64,000 nucleotides of DNA from Undaria pinnatifida (lineage: Eukaryota; Sar; Phaeophyceae; Laminariales; Alariaceae), in the NCBI GenBank assembly GCA_012845835.1, contig JABAKD010000025.1:29767761-29831760 (forward strand). The letters run 5' to 3'. Made by a program: the position numbers and the translations under genes. Under the pieces are notes generated by a model. The model was not told where the DNA came from. It worked only from the letters and a program-made list of their open reading frames with translations, and made no database searches. Below, piece by piece: positions 11,204 to 22,190 of the stretch (its first letter is position 1; every line of letters begins with the position of its first letter).

Positions 11204-11784
11204 TCCGGGTGGGGCAGCCACACCCGCCTTAGGGAGGGGGCGTGAATAGCGCGGCCCCTGCTATCACGAAAACGCCTCTGACATAGTAACTCTTGAAATT
11301 ATCACAGAACCGTAACATCCCCCCTAGCATAATGCGATGACAAGAGCAATATGCTATAGCAATCCTGTGACTGTATAGCCAAGGGTAAAAAGCCGCAAAG
11401 CTCTTTACAGCAATAATGACCTCGAGGATAGGCTAACAAACCGAAAATACAGGGGCCATAAGAGGGAAATCCTCGATAAAAACCCTCCCCCCTGCCTTTT
11501 CACTGCGTATTTGATCGCCTGACCACTATTCAATGGCTAAAAGTCCGTATGTGAACGAAATTAACGTGCACGAAAGCAGCACGCAACTCCACGGAACTGA
11601 CTCGTCCACTCACTCCTTTTTGAGTCTGCCCACATACAATATAATTCTCCACCAAAATGCAACGTCGGTAGCTCAATAAGATACCGCAATAAGGAAAAAA
11701 AGCACGACGGGCAAATAAATCCTAAACCTTTGGCAAAAGCGGAACTCCGATGCCAGGTATCAAAGCACGAAAAGTAAAAATCTG

Positions 11785-12068
11785 ACACAATAAACCTCAA
11801 ACAAAATAAACGGCCGAAGGTCGAGGATAAGTATGTAGCCCTCACCAAACAACCACTTAATAGTCCATTCGAATTCAACTCATACCCAACTAGTAAACAC
11901 GACCCCGTCACTGCTCAAGAGACTGTACACAATAAACCTCAAACAAAATAAACGGCGGAAGGTCGAGGATAAGTATGTAGCCCTCACCAAAAAACCACTT
12001 AATAGTCCATTCAAATTAAACTAATACCCAACTAGTAAACACGAAAACTCACTGCTCAAGAGACTGTA
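11785..12068. repeat. 142-bp tandem duplication, about 90% identical
   Basis: Copies start at 11785 and 11927 (acacaataaacctcaaacaa). They differ by several substitutions near their right ends, for example gaattcaactcat against aaattaaactaat. The region is A/C-rich and its minus-strand open frames are a composition effect. Confidence 0.85.
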
Positions 12069-12069
12069 C

Positions 12070-12736
12070 CAACAGCCTATCCGACTCTTCACAAAAGAGT
12101 GCCGATCCTAGAAACAGGGCATACCCCCCATGAGCTGTGAAATAAAATCAACACATATGCCCAGGGGAAACCCATACAACGAGCAAAAAACCCGATGAAA
12201 TCCCATTCGTAACTTCGAAACGAAGCCAATACAATCGCAGAAAGAGTGTAGCGACAGTTGCGCTTCCAAAGTAAGAACTGAGTCGAAAAAGGCAAACAGC
12301 AAAACGAAATAACACGGCCAACCATCGCGGCCAACAACAACCAACAACACCAGAAAATTGAAGAATTCAAACTGGCAAACCAAGACCGGCCAAGAAGACA
12401 CAATACTTTGACCAAACACGTAAACATACGCCTCGCACACCAGAGTAATTTCCTAGATACAGACAACCACACATAACATTCACCCCGCTATATCAACAAA
12501 ACAATATAATTTTTTCCGACCGAACTACCCCACTCCAAATCGAACAGCTGCCACCAACTGGATGCATCATTCTTCCCCCAACAACTTCTAAACCGGACTC
12601 ATGATCAAAGTGTAGCTGAACAATTAATACGAGAAGCAGAAACAGGGCAAAAAACTCTTCGCGTTGTCGGCGGACCCAGTTATGGTCGCTCTAGCGCAGT
12701 CGCCAGTAGCCGGCGTTGTAGTCCGGCACGTGATTC
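12070..12736. other. A/C-rich stretch without a supported gene
   Basis: Minus-strand frames of 110-127 codons overlap at 12089-12472 and are rich in Phe, Cys, Trp and Leu. That is what A/C-biased DNA gives on the opposite strand. I see no splice sites or domains. Confidence 0.4.
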
Positions 12737-12814
12737 TTGCAGTCTGAACAAGTAAGTCAGGTCCTTACACATGGCGTAGACACCTATTTGGTGGACAGAG
12801 ACGAGGCGTCACGA

Positions 12815-13080
12815 CGAAAAGGAGGCACGGGCAAGGGCTCGGAGCGAAGGAAAGGCGTAACAGCGCACGGGCAAGGGTTCGGAGCGGAGGAACGGCGGAA
12901 CAGCGAAAGGGCCAGACTTCAGAGCGAGCGATCGGTGCACGGGCAAGGCTTCGGAACGAAGGAGCATCGCGCGGGCAAAGCTTCGGAGCGAGGGAACAGC
13001 GCGCGGACAGGGGTTTGGAACGGGAGAGTGCGCACAAGCCAAGGTTCGACGCGAGGGAATGGCGCTCTGGGAAAGGAACG
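12815..13080. repeat. degenerate minisatellite, unit about 36 bp
   Basis: The phrase cacgggcaaggNttcggagc with gNaggaac recurs about six times with drift. It keeps a plus-strand frame open at 12737-13171 (Gly/Arg/Glu-rich), which I take as a by-product of the repeat. Confidence 0.7.
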
Positions 13081-13337
13081 GCTCGCTGGACAGGCTGGCC
13101 TTGATGGGCGTCCTTCCATCGCCTTTGCGTTAGAGATGCAGGCTTGGTACCCGTCGTTTGGTGTCGGGTGATTCCGTGCCGTGGCAGGCTTCTGACGAAA
13201 GCGGCACCTTCCCCCCTTCACGAGTTGAAAATTTATGGAAAGAAAGGAACAGAGGAACAAGTGTAACATTTGTGGGCACGGACGTTAACGAGACGGCGGC
13301 AAATAATGATGAACCTACGCGGCCGAACAGGGGCCGG

Positions 13338-13370
13338 GTTGCCGTCTCCTTTAGAATTGGAGACGGCAAC
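13338..13370. repeat. hairpin gttgccgtctcc, 12-bp perfect arms
   Basis: Arms 13338-13349 and 13359-13370 pair perfectly around a 9-nt loop. Related, less perfect versions occur near 14708-14740 and 14873-14905 (gttgccgtctccctcaacat, then ggagacaacaac). That makes three copies within 1.6 kb. Confidence 0.75.
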
Positions 13371-13399
13371 AAAGGTCCCAACAATAAGTGCGGAGCCAT

Positions 13400-14600
13400 C
13401 TTTCTTTAACAGGCATTCCCCCTCCTGCCAAACAAACATACCATATGGAACAGAAGCAATACAAGCACGAAAAAAAACAAAACGAAAAGAAAAACAAGTA
13501 AGCACACGGCAAGGCAGCCACCGCGGCCAAAAGCAACAGCAGAACAGCAGAGGAAAGAAACACGAGGAATGAGCGAACGGCAGCTGGCTGAGGAATATAG
13601 CGCAGTATTCGAGTCTTTGTACAAAGAAAGGAGCGCAAACTATGTGCGCAATCATGCTCTTCTGCTTAATTGAGAAGGACGTGCGAAACAAAACAACCAG
13701 CAGTAGAGACAGGCGGAGGCGGTCAGACAGCAACAACACCAGAAAACAGCGGCCTAGCAGCAGAATAAATTGCTTGAGAGATGAGTGCAAACGACAGGAG
13801 TTGACAAATACAGCGGGGCATGCGAGCCTTTCAATATATACGAAGGAACGAAACTATGCGTGCGCACATGACATCCGGTTCAACAAAAAAGAACAAGATA
13901 CATCATCAAGCGGCTCTAGTATCCGTGTCGTTGCCTCATCCTAGAGAGAGCCAACTACGTGGTCACTGCTTGATGTGTCTGACGACAGCGATGTCCACAC
14001 CGCAGTCATCGCCTGCATCCAAAACAGAACCCAAAATAATGGGGGAAAGGAACAAAGAAAGGGGTAGAAAAACAGGAGGGCGGTTCAGCAACGCCTGCAC
14101 ACAGAACCGATGTCGCGGTAGCCACAACCGCAACAAAAAACCGACAAGGCAGCAGTAACAACAGTGGAACCCTTCTCGGCAAAATGAAATGACAGGTGAA
14201 GGTAGGCATGCATAGCGTACGTAACAAATTAACAAGCGTCATTTTTGATTGACCAACAGCGACCACCTCCAGCTTGATCACGAGCAAACGTGGAGTTGGG
14301 TTAGATCACGGGCAAACGCGCGTAATCATGGACAAACGTGTTTGCCCGGGAGCAAACATCGCCGGTTTGATCACGAACGAAGTAGAGCAAAAACAGAGAA
14401 ACATCAACATTAGCGGGAGAGCAAGTGAAAACATCACAAGAAAACCGTGCTCAGCATTCAGTCATGTGTACCCGGTACACTAATGAATCCGCAAGCGATA
14501 ACAGAGAGCATATCGAGCAAAACAACAATGATAACAGACTACAGTAAGCTCAGCGTACCACAGCGCCAACAATAAAATTAAACTAAACTAAAGTAAATTA
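13400..14600. other. A/G-rich sequence without a supported gene
   Basis: Plus-strand purine-rich tracts produce Leu/Phe/Cys-rich minus frames (13233-13790). At 14268-14365 the phrase gatcacgNgcaaacg recurs three times. No exon is supported. Confidence 0.4.
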
Positions 14601-14624
14601 ATTGAGTGACACAGCTCCTAAAGT

Positions 14625-14925
14625 GGGAAGACGAGGAGCATGCTAGCACATACAACAGTAGCAGTACAGCGTTATGGCGCGGAAAGGCGCAGGCCCAGAG
14701 GAGACTGGTTGCTGTCCCCCTCAACATAAGAGACAACAACACGGCTCGACCAGGCGCAGACCCTCCCATTGTAGGCTATGTAACAGCAATGGGACGAGGG
14801 GCATGTGAACGTACAGCAGTGGTAGTATGTATAGCGTTACGGCGCGGAAAGGCGCAGAACCCGAGGAGACTAGTTGCCGTCTCCCTCAACATAGGAGACA
14901 ACAACACAGCGATCCATCGAGGGCG
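14625..14925. repeat. diverged direct repeat, offset about 171 bp
   Basis: Two copies share the order: dispersed gacgagg, catg, acagNagtag, gcgttaNggcgcggaaaggc, gaggagact, then the gttgcNgtc hairpin-like element and gacaacaacac. They are clearly homologous but have many substitutions and small indels. Confidence 0.7.
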
Positions 14926-15998
14926 CGGTGGCCTTCCGCTTGGAGGGCCTGTCTCCGCCGGCACCGATGCTGCTGAGCACGAGCCTGAGCACCGCCCCCC
15001 CCGCCCCGACAACACTCGAGAATGCGCACAAACTTCGGCAGGGGGTGGGGGTCAAAAATCGTACCAGCAGGGGGATGGACAACAGCAGGGGGTGGTCGCT
15101 GCGCAGCGCGCATGAGCTCGCTCACCCACAAGGCGATGTCGCGGCTGGCCATACCGCACAGCACGCCATGCGCTGCCGGGATCGACAGCATGCTGTAGTT
15201 GCTGAAGGTGTGGGCACGCAGGCTCGTGACTGCCACCGAAAACGCGTAGCCATGGGCGTTTACCCACGCCAGACATGGGGCTTCGTCGGCGACCCCGGGC
15301 GAGAGTCCACCGATAGAATCGAGATGACGGCCAATCTCACGAGGTCGAGAAGATCGGTGACCGTAAGGGGGTGCCCGATCGGCCCGCCCACGCGGGACCC
15401 ATACGCCCCGAATTCAAAGGAGTTGAAATAACGTAACTGGGAGGCCATGTTGGCCGTCACGTGTATGGCCTCCCCCACGAACGACTGCAGGTCAGCAGGA
15501 GAGTCCCAGAGGTTCGGGGGGATACGCTCCCCAATAATCCAAAGCTTCCTGGCCGTGTTCACGTTTTTCCATGTAGCCATGTCGTCGGTAAGTTGCGCTT
15601 TCTGCCGCTGCCCCTCTCGAGCGTCACCGTCGTCGCGAGAGGCAGCTGTCCGACCCGAGTTGTTTTCGATGAACTGGCGAAGGATCACATCGAGGTTGGC
15701 GAGCCGATCGGCACAGGCAGTCGTTACCTCGCGCGCGGAAGAAACTGCTTCGGACACCACGGCTATCTTGTCATCGAAACGCGCTTTGACCCGCGTGAAT
15801 TCCGCCTCAACTTGCCCAGCCCACTTGGCCAGGTCAGCCGATGTCAGAGGCACACCGACCGCTGGCGCCCCGGAGGTGGACCCAGAACCCGCGAGAGCTG
15901 CGGCGGCCCGGGCTTGCAGGGCAGCCTCCGCCTCATCGCTGATGGCGGCGCGAGCCGCAGCATCTGGCGAATCACCCGTCGTCAAAGAGAGGTACTAC
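14886..15998 (-). pseudogene. unknown coding remnant with one frameshift
   Basis: A minus-strand frame is open from an acceptor-like ctgtag at about 15999 down to a TAA at 15260, about 245 codons. It is Ala-rich at its start. A helical, coiled-coil-like stretch (about residues 60-110) and a well-composed domain containing WIIGERIPPNLWDSPADLQ follow. Near 15310-15300 good coding composition switches to the frame read two bases later and continues with CLAWVNAHGYAFSVAVTSLR to about 15100. That frame stays open to 14886, inside repeat sequence. No intron fits the switch, so I read a frameshift. The protein family is not recognised; a gag-like transposon protein is possible. No in-frame ATG occurs near the start, so upstream exons or decay are likely. 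Confidence 0.5.
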
Positions 15999-16083
15999 AG
16001 CGCTCACAACAGCAGTCGCAACGAAATATTACAGCAGCAATCGCAGCGAAACTGAACTCGGTCAAAGCAGCAGTCACAGCGGA

Positions 16084-16374
16084 TCACAGCAGCTCTGAAA
16101 CCAGCCAGTCCATATCGCACATTGAACCTGTCTCGCTGACGATACTTCTTTGCGTGTTTCGCTTGCGTGCCAGCGACCAGGTAGACTGATCCAAGGTGCC
16201 CTTGCTATACCAGTACGAGTACAAGTAACCACCCGCATTGATCTCATTGGTCAACGGGCAGTGGCCCCAAGACATTTTCAGTACATACGAAACCCTCATT
16301 TTCTCGTGCCTCGATGATAATATGCTTCTTGCGAAATGCGAAATTTCATCGGAGAACCAGAACACAGGCTCCTA
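16084..16374 (-). CDS. possible terminal exon, unknown protein
   Basis: The minus strand is open from just after an acceptor-like gagtag (about 16375) to a TGA at 16086-16084, about 96 codons. The composition is protein-like (contains GGYLYSYWYSKGTLDQSTW and a Met/Asp-rich end). It lies 90 bp upstream of the remnant at 14886-15998 on the same strand and may belong to the same decayed gene. No domain is recognised. Confidence 0.35.
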
Positions 16375-16399
16375 CTCTTAAGACGAATTGGGCCATACG

Positions 16400-17885
16400 C
16401 GGGCACGTCCTGCCCGACGCTAGAGCATTGCGAGAGGTAGGACCACCGGAGCAGCCGCAGCGCGACTTCCGAAGGCCCTTAGCACAGATTAGACCGCCTT
16501 CGACGCCTTGAAAACGATCGAGACCGCCGCAAACCCAGTTTTTCGTCCCCCTGCACCTGGAAAGTTACACGACCAACTACCACATCACGACTTTGATCAG
16601 ACGTTCGATCGCTATATCCCCGTCGCTACTGCCCGTGTACGCGATGGGGCGCCAGCCCACCCAAAAGACGCCTAGAGCCATAGCCTCGTAGACGCTGCCG
16701 GCAAGAACAATCTGCCGCTAGCCGCGGCGCTCCGGGAAGGACGCGAGCCATCGCTCGCCTCGGTCCTTGCCTATGGGTGTTTGTTAACCCTTTTGCGGTT
16801 TTTTAATTTTAAAACATACCATTAATATACGGGCTGGTTCAGGTGAAAACTCCCAAATTCTCCCCCCCCACGAATGCCGCTCGCATTATCCAGTAAAACT
16901 GTGAACATTTGGTATCATACCGACCCCCATTATGACCAGCTCGGAAGAAGGTAACTGGGCCGGTTTTTTTTTTACGTCCTCGGGCTGTCTCTAGGAGCGA
17001 AACTCGTGACGACCAACGACAGGCCTTCATTTCTTTCAATACCGTTCAGGCTTTTTCTATGCGGAAGCGAAAAAACACTTGCGCTGCATTTTGCACGAAC
17101 CGGTTGGACGCACTCCAAGGCATGTTCGTAGATTTTCGCACAAAAACTCTAATATATGACCTGCCTGTGTAAAACATTAAGCAGAATCTAGCAAGAAAAC
17201 TCGATCCTACACTAAAACCGAGTCATTTGAAGAAAACAACGTATCTCACTCATGTTTACGCACAAAAGTCCAAACAAATGTCTACGCCGTTTTCGAGAGA
17301 TAGAACCTGAACTTTTGCACACGTGCTCTACATGCCCATCCCGAGGTATGACCTCCGTTTTTTTTTCCGACGAAAATATTTGGGTTAAGGTGGTTCATTT
17401 TTTCCGAAAAATCTTGACTGACGAAAAAACAGGCGACAAAACAAACAAAACGCATCAGGTGAGGTCTTGGAAAGGGCACATGGAAGACGTGTGCAAATTT
17501 CACGGTCTGAATCGGAAAAATGGCGTGAACATTCGCCGGGGAATACATTTGGGGTTCTTAGCGTGCACCAGCCTGTACGCCGTTCCTCGATAAGAAGCAG
17601 AGTCGAATGTTTCGTGAATTTTAATATTAAGTTGCTTTTTTTCCTAAGAAAAACAACCAAATTTCGATTCGGCAAGTTCCTCGTTAATGCGGGCCCTGAG
17701 GGGTGCAACACAGGTGGTTGGCACCGAGTTTGGGCTCCTGTCGCGGGAAAATGCGTGCCCCGAACAAAACAAACCTTCCTACAATCAAGGAAACCCAAAT
17801 ACACAAAATAGTTGGATAGTTGGCACCGCCGCAACTAACTAATGACTGGCTGGCAACTTATAGTCAGCCAACGCACAATCCTAGT
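16400..17885. other. no confident gene
   Basis: GC-rich, gene-poor sequence at 16400-16760 passes into AT-rich sequence. A 113-codon plus frame at 17252-17593 contains FFSDENIW, which faintly recalls Tc1/mariner transposases. The rest does not fit that family, so I do not annotate it. Confidence 0.35.
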
Positions 17886-17889
17886 CATT

Positions 17890-18640
17890 GCATCTGATGG
17901 GCGATCACGGCATTGCCTTGGCAATGCCATGGGTTTTCATGGCATTGCCATCGGTATTAATGACACCGACTGCCATGGCATGCCATGATGAAAACGCCCC
18001 ATGGCAGTGTGCCCTTGTCGCGTGGCATAGCGGTGGTGCCGTGCCGCGTGCTGTGGAATGCCATGCACCTTCATGGCGCCGGCAGGGTCATGCCATGTTA
18101 TGGCAGTCTTCATGGCGTACCCCAGGTAATGTCATGGGCTTTCGTAGCACTGTCATGGTACTGCCATAGACTCCCATGACGATACCGTGGAGGTTCCATG
18201 ACACCGCCACAACGATGCCGCGGGAGTCATGATATTTCGTGGACGTTCATGATATTATATGGGCGTTCATGGACTTTCATGGATTGATACGAGCTTTCAT
18301 GGCACTGCCATGGCATCGCCGTGGGCTTTCATTGCGTGGCCACAGGTTTCATGGTAGTATCATTAAAGACCCATGGCCGTGCGTAGAAGGTCCACTTAGG
18401 CCCATCGCTATCCTTCGTAGTGCCATGTCAGTACTGCATGCCAGTGCGTTGTTGTCTGGCGGTGTCATGGCAATAACGTGGATGGGTAGTCAATGCCAGG
18501 CAATTCGTTGGAGCTGCTGAAGAAAGTGAAATGACTGCACAGCCACGGCAGCTCATGGCGGTGTATTCTTGCATATGGCACGTATTTATTAAGACCTTAG
18601 CGGCAATGCCATAGCAGCGCCATGCCAATTCCACGAAAAC
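17890..18640. repeat. degenerate ATGGCATTGCCAT-rich palindromic domain
   Basis: Over about 750 bp the words catgg, catggcattgccatgg and ttcatggcactgccatgg recur every 20-35 bp with drift, for example at 17930-17950, 17970-17990 and 18296-18316. Many are self-complementary, so local hairpins are expected on both strands. A weaker echo (ggcattgcaatggccgtggg) occurs near 19899-19918. Confidence 0.7.
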
Positions 18641-18649
18641 ATCAAATGG

Positions 18650-21600
18650 TCGGAATCACCTGGGGGGTGGAGGTGTATCTGTGTGAAGATGGATGCGGCC
18701 GCCAATCAAGCAGTTGCCTCTGTAGTAGCAGTTTTTCCTTTAGTCACGACGTCGGGTAAAATGCGGCACCGAACACTGTACAACACAGTACGGTACTACA
18801 CTGCACCAGGTAGTCAGCAGAATAGCATCCAAAGCATTGTTTCCTTCCCCAACCCTGAACCAGTTTTCACAAGGGCATTTGCTTTTGTCATTATTGAGTC
18901 ATCTGACAGCCACTTCCATGTGATCCGACGAATACTGTTTCTGCCTGTCAATCAGCCCTGCTCAAGCTATAGCCCAGTAGGTGCCCTGGCACTCTGTGCT
19001 AGTCTGTGACGATGCTCGTCAACCACCCATTTGGAGCGCACAGCTTGATGTAGTCGAACAGCTACCGCACGCGCCTAATATAGCAGCTGTGAGATGCAGA
19101 CGGTGCTCACGCAACAGTGATCGCGCCTTGAGGTATGATCAGTTCACCCTTGGCACGTAGTACACTAGAGAGGGTATGTAGCACTTATTGACTAGAATAA
19201 AGAAAGACTTGCCACGTACTACGATAGAGGTGTTAATGGCACTTATTGCCTAGAACAGTGACTGTCCTACCCCCGCCCCCCCGATATATTTCCAATGCCG
19301 ATTAAACAGTTGTGTTTTCATCATTTTTTGTTATGCACTTACTGGTGTAGGGGGACGGATTATTCGTCGGTTTACAGTTTACTTATTTGTGAAGGCCATG
19401 TTTGTGGGCGAAGTTGTGAGCTTAGCGGCCTTGATTACGAAGCAACAGGTATACCTTTACCGCAGCATGCGTCCCTTTTCGTTTGGCAACTGCCTCGTTG
19501 TCCAATCGAAGGACAGTGTGTTTGTACGCGTCGACCACGGCAACAATAGGGGGTATAAAGCAATGCCTCATTTTCATTCCGACCAACGGAACAATCTATT
19601 CGATGAAGGTGGATTCCACGAAACAGGAGAGTATAAACGCTCACCATCTGCAAAGCTATAGGTAGGGTAGGCCCTAGTGCAAGTGCCCCGGAGCCGCTGA
19701 ACCAAACCACCGTAGACTAAGTACTATCAAAATGTAACTATGTATGCTGTCATGCAGGAGTGATATGTATGACTGTGAACACAGCAGGATAAGAAAAAAC
19801 CCTGGAGACACCGTTCTACGATCTACGTCTGTTATACGTTAAGAAAAGCTCCAATCGGCTATTGCAACGGCATTACCTCAAGGTATTGCTGTTCACTGGC
19901 ATTGCAATGGCCGTGGGCTGGTGTAAGACGATTGATGTTCCAGGCGTGCCTGTGCAGCTCGCCGGAGCGGTGCGGTCACCCATTTCGATCGTATATTGGA
20001 AGTAAATTGTCGATTGTGTTTGCCGACCTGCACTCCCCTTCCGGCAGGATCAGATGGAAGCTTAATATTACGTGGCCCTTACTGCTGCCAACAGCATGAT
20101 GCTAATACACAATAAATGGGGCCTTATCGATTGCCAAACGAGAGAGCCCAGGAATGCGAGAGGTGTCATACTATTCGCGTGTCTAAGATGTCCGTTTGGA
20201 GAGACCCCAGCTGAAGGCCACCATAAAACCTTGGCCCCCGCATGTATCACGCCTCCCCTGGCACGGGTGTTGGTCAAGGACGGTGTTACTTCGGCTGCCG
20301 TTTGCAGTTTCATCACTCGATACCATCGATCGGAGGCATTGCTCACAGGCGCATCACGGCGGGGGTTGTAGTTTTCGCCGACTGCCACGAGCATGATGTT
20401 GCTTGATCGAAAGGTAACCCGACTAACATATAGTACCTCTACGGGATGAGACATAAATAGAATCGACCTTGCCAATCAATGCTGGCTGCGGTGTCAACGA
20501 CCAAGGACCACTAACTACCTAATAAACTGCCAAGCAGTAGAAAATAGCTGCCGACCTAAGCAACGTGCGCCGAAGCCACCCAAGCAACCACAAAAAACAT
20601 CTGCTAGTCCCCCCACCCCCGAAAATGGAAGGACATGCTAAGCAGAGTATCACACCACTCAACGACAAGCCTCATACCCGCCATGACCTCTCCGACGCAA
20701 GATCTTTCGAAAATAGTACGAGCCAGACCTTCTGGAACCTCTGTCTAACAACTTGATGACATTGCTTCAAGTTTCTCCAATGAGCTTGTCATTCATAATA
20801 CACACCTAAATTACAATCGATCTTACTTTGTTTCGTGAGCGACATGTGTTTGCTTCAAACCATCTCAGCCGCAGGTCAGGAGCTGATAGGGAAATTATAC
20901 ATCAAGCCAAACTAATCCGACCCGACATAACGTTTGTCCCGGGGCAATCCACGCGGTACGGGCCTTTTCCCTATTCTGTCGGCTTTTGTTTCTTATGCTA
21001 CCGCCGTGCTCTCTCTGGGATACCCCCCTGCCTGTGTACGAAGAACACGATTAAAACGTCGTGCGTGTTCATTACCGTGGATCGTTAGATACCACCATCC
21101 ACCCCCCTGGGATGGTATGCCTTGAAAAAATCCTACCAAAACCATCACCCGGGGTGAGGGTCAAAAACGAGTGTACCAAAAAGCAGTACCTAGGTTTTCA
21201 ACAGCACCGCACGCAGAAGAAAGGGGGAAGGAGCGGTAGAGCCCTTCTTCAAGGCCGACCCATTGCCGTGAACACAACGCGTCAACGCCGCTTACGGCCG
21301 CACCCCAAGCCACGATTAGCCGACATCGTTTTTTTTTTCGCCCGTCATTGAACCGCTCTACCTCACCTACATATCCGCCTCAAGCTCCGACAGAATCGTG
21401 TGCAGGGCCAGCTACGGGACATTTGGTCTCGATACCGCCCGTCGCGGTAACAGAACGTGAGACCTCGAAGACCGCAATCACCGACGCCCAGTTTCCGGTC
21501 GCCCTCCTTGGTATCATCCCACCTGCTGCCTGGGTGGGTGTGCCAACTGCACCAGCTTTTCCCTGTCATAATACTGCCCCCCCCCCACCCCTCCGTGATA

Positions 21601-21800
21601 CTAACGCAACACAATAGCGCACGAGGCCGTTCGTTGCCGAGATTCGTTATGGATCACCAACCGTCAGATACCACTCCAAAAACAACAGCGAAAACACTTA
21701 TCACCCGGGGTACTGTACTGTTTCTTTTAATCCAACTATGGTGTCGTCTCCGAACTTGCCGTCCGTTTTTTCCAGCATCCTACGCAACCTAGATAGACGA
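18650..21800. other. about 3 kb with no supported gene
   Basis: Short frames at 18683-19009, 19389-19661, 20072-20371 and 21348-21617 lack splice partners or domains. An imperfect duplication of about 60 bp sits at 19150-19262 (acgtactacgatagag and cacttattgNctaga). Nothing else stands out. Confidence 0.4.
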
Positions 21801-22050
21801 TCGTGCGTACAGCAACAAATCAAGCACGTCGAGTTTATACTGCACGTATCCCCCCTGCTTTAATGAGTCAATATATACGGTACGGAACTCCCCTGCCGGC
21901 ACGGTTCAAGGTCTACTCCTTTACCACACACGAACCACATGCTACTTGGAAACTGGTGCATTATAAGGGTCATGGCAACCCTGATTTGCCTGCTCCTGTG
22001 TCGCGCTTAGCAGTTCAATCCGTGTTGGCGTCCAACGAATGGTTAGGTGA

Positions 22051-22150
22051 TAACCATCGCCAAGAGCTCTGTGATTCATGTTCTTCACCGGATGACCTGA
22101 TAATCATCGCCAAGAGCTCTGTGATTCATGTTCTTCACTGGATGAGCCGT
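22051..22150. repeat. 50-bp tandem duplication
   Basis: Copies at 22051-22100 and 22101-22150 differ at only a few positions and share ccaagagctctgtgattcat. The pair sits 40 bp beyond the stop codon of the MYND gene, in its likely 3' UTR. Confidence 0.85.
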
Positions 22151-22190
22151 GTGGTTAAGCTTCGTCTCCAGGGTTAGGCTCTGTTGAAGT

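Noticed and set aside
12737-13171. 144-codon Gly/Arg/Glu frame
   Set aside because: Created by a minisatellite whose unit happens to lack stops.
17252-17593. FFSDENIW segment resembling a Tc1/mariner transposase
   Set aside because: Only eight residues fit; no paired-box region, no D34D/E spacing and no terminal inverted repeats were seen.
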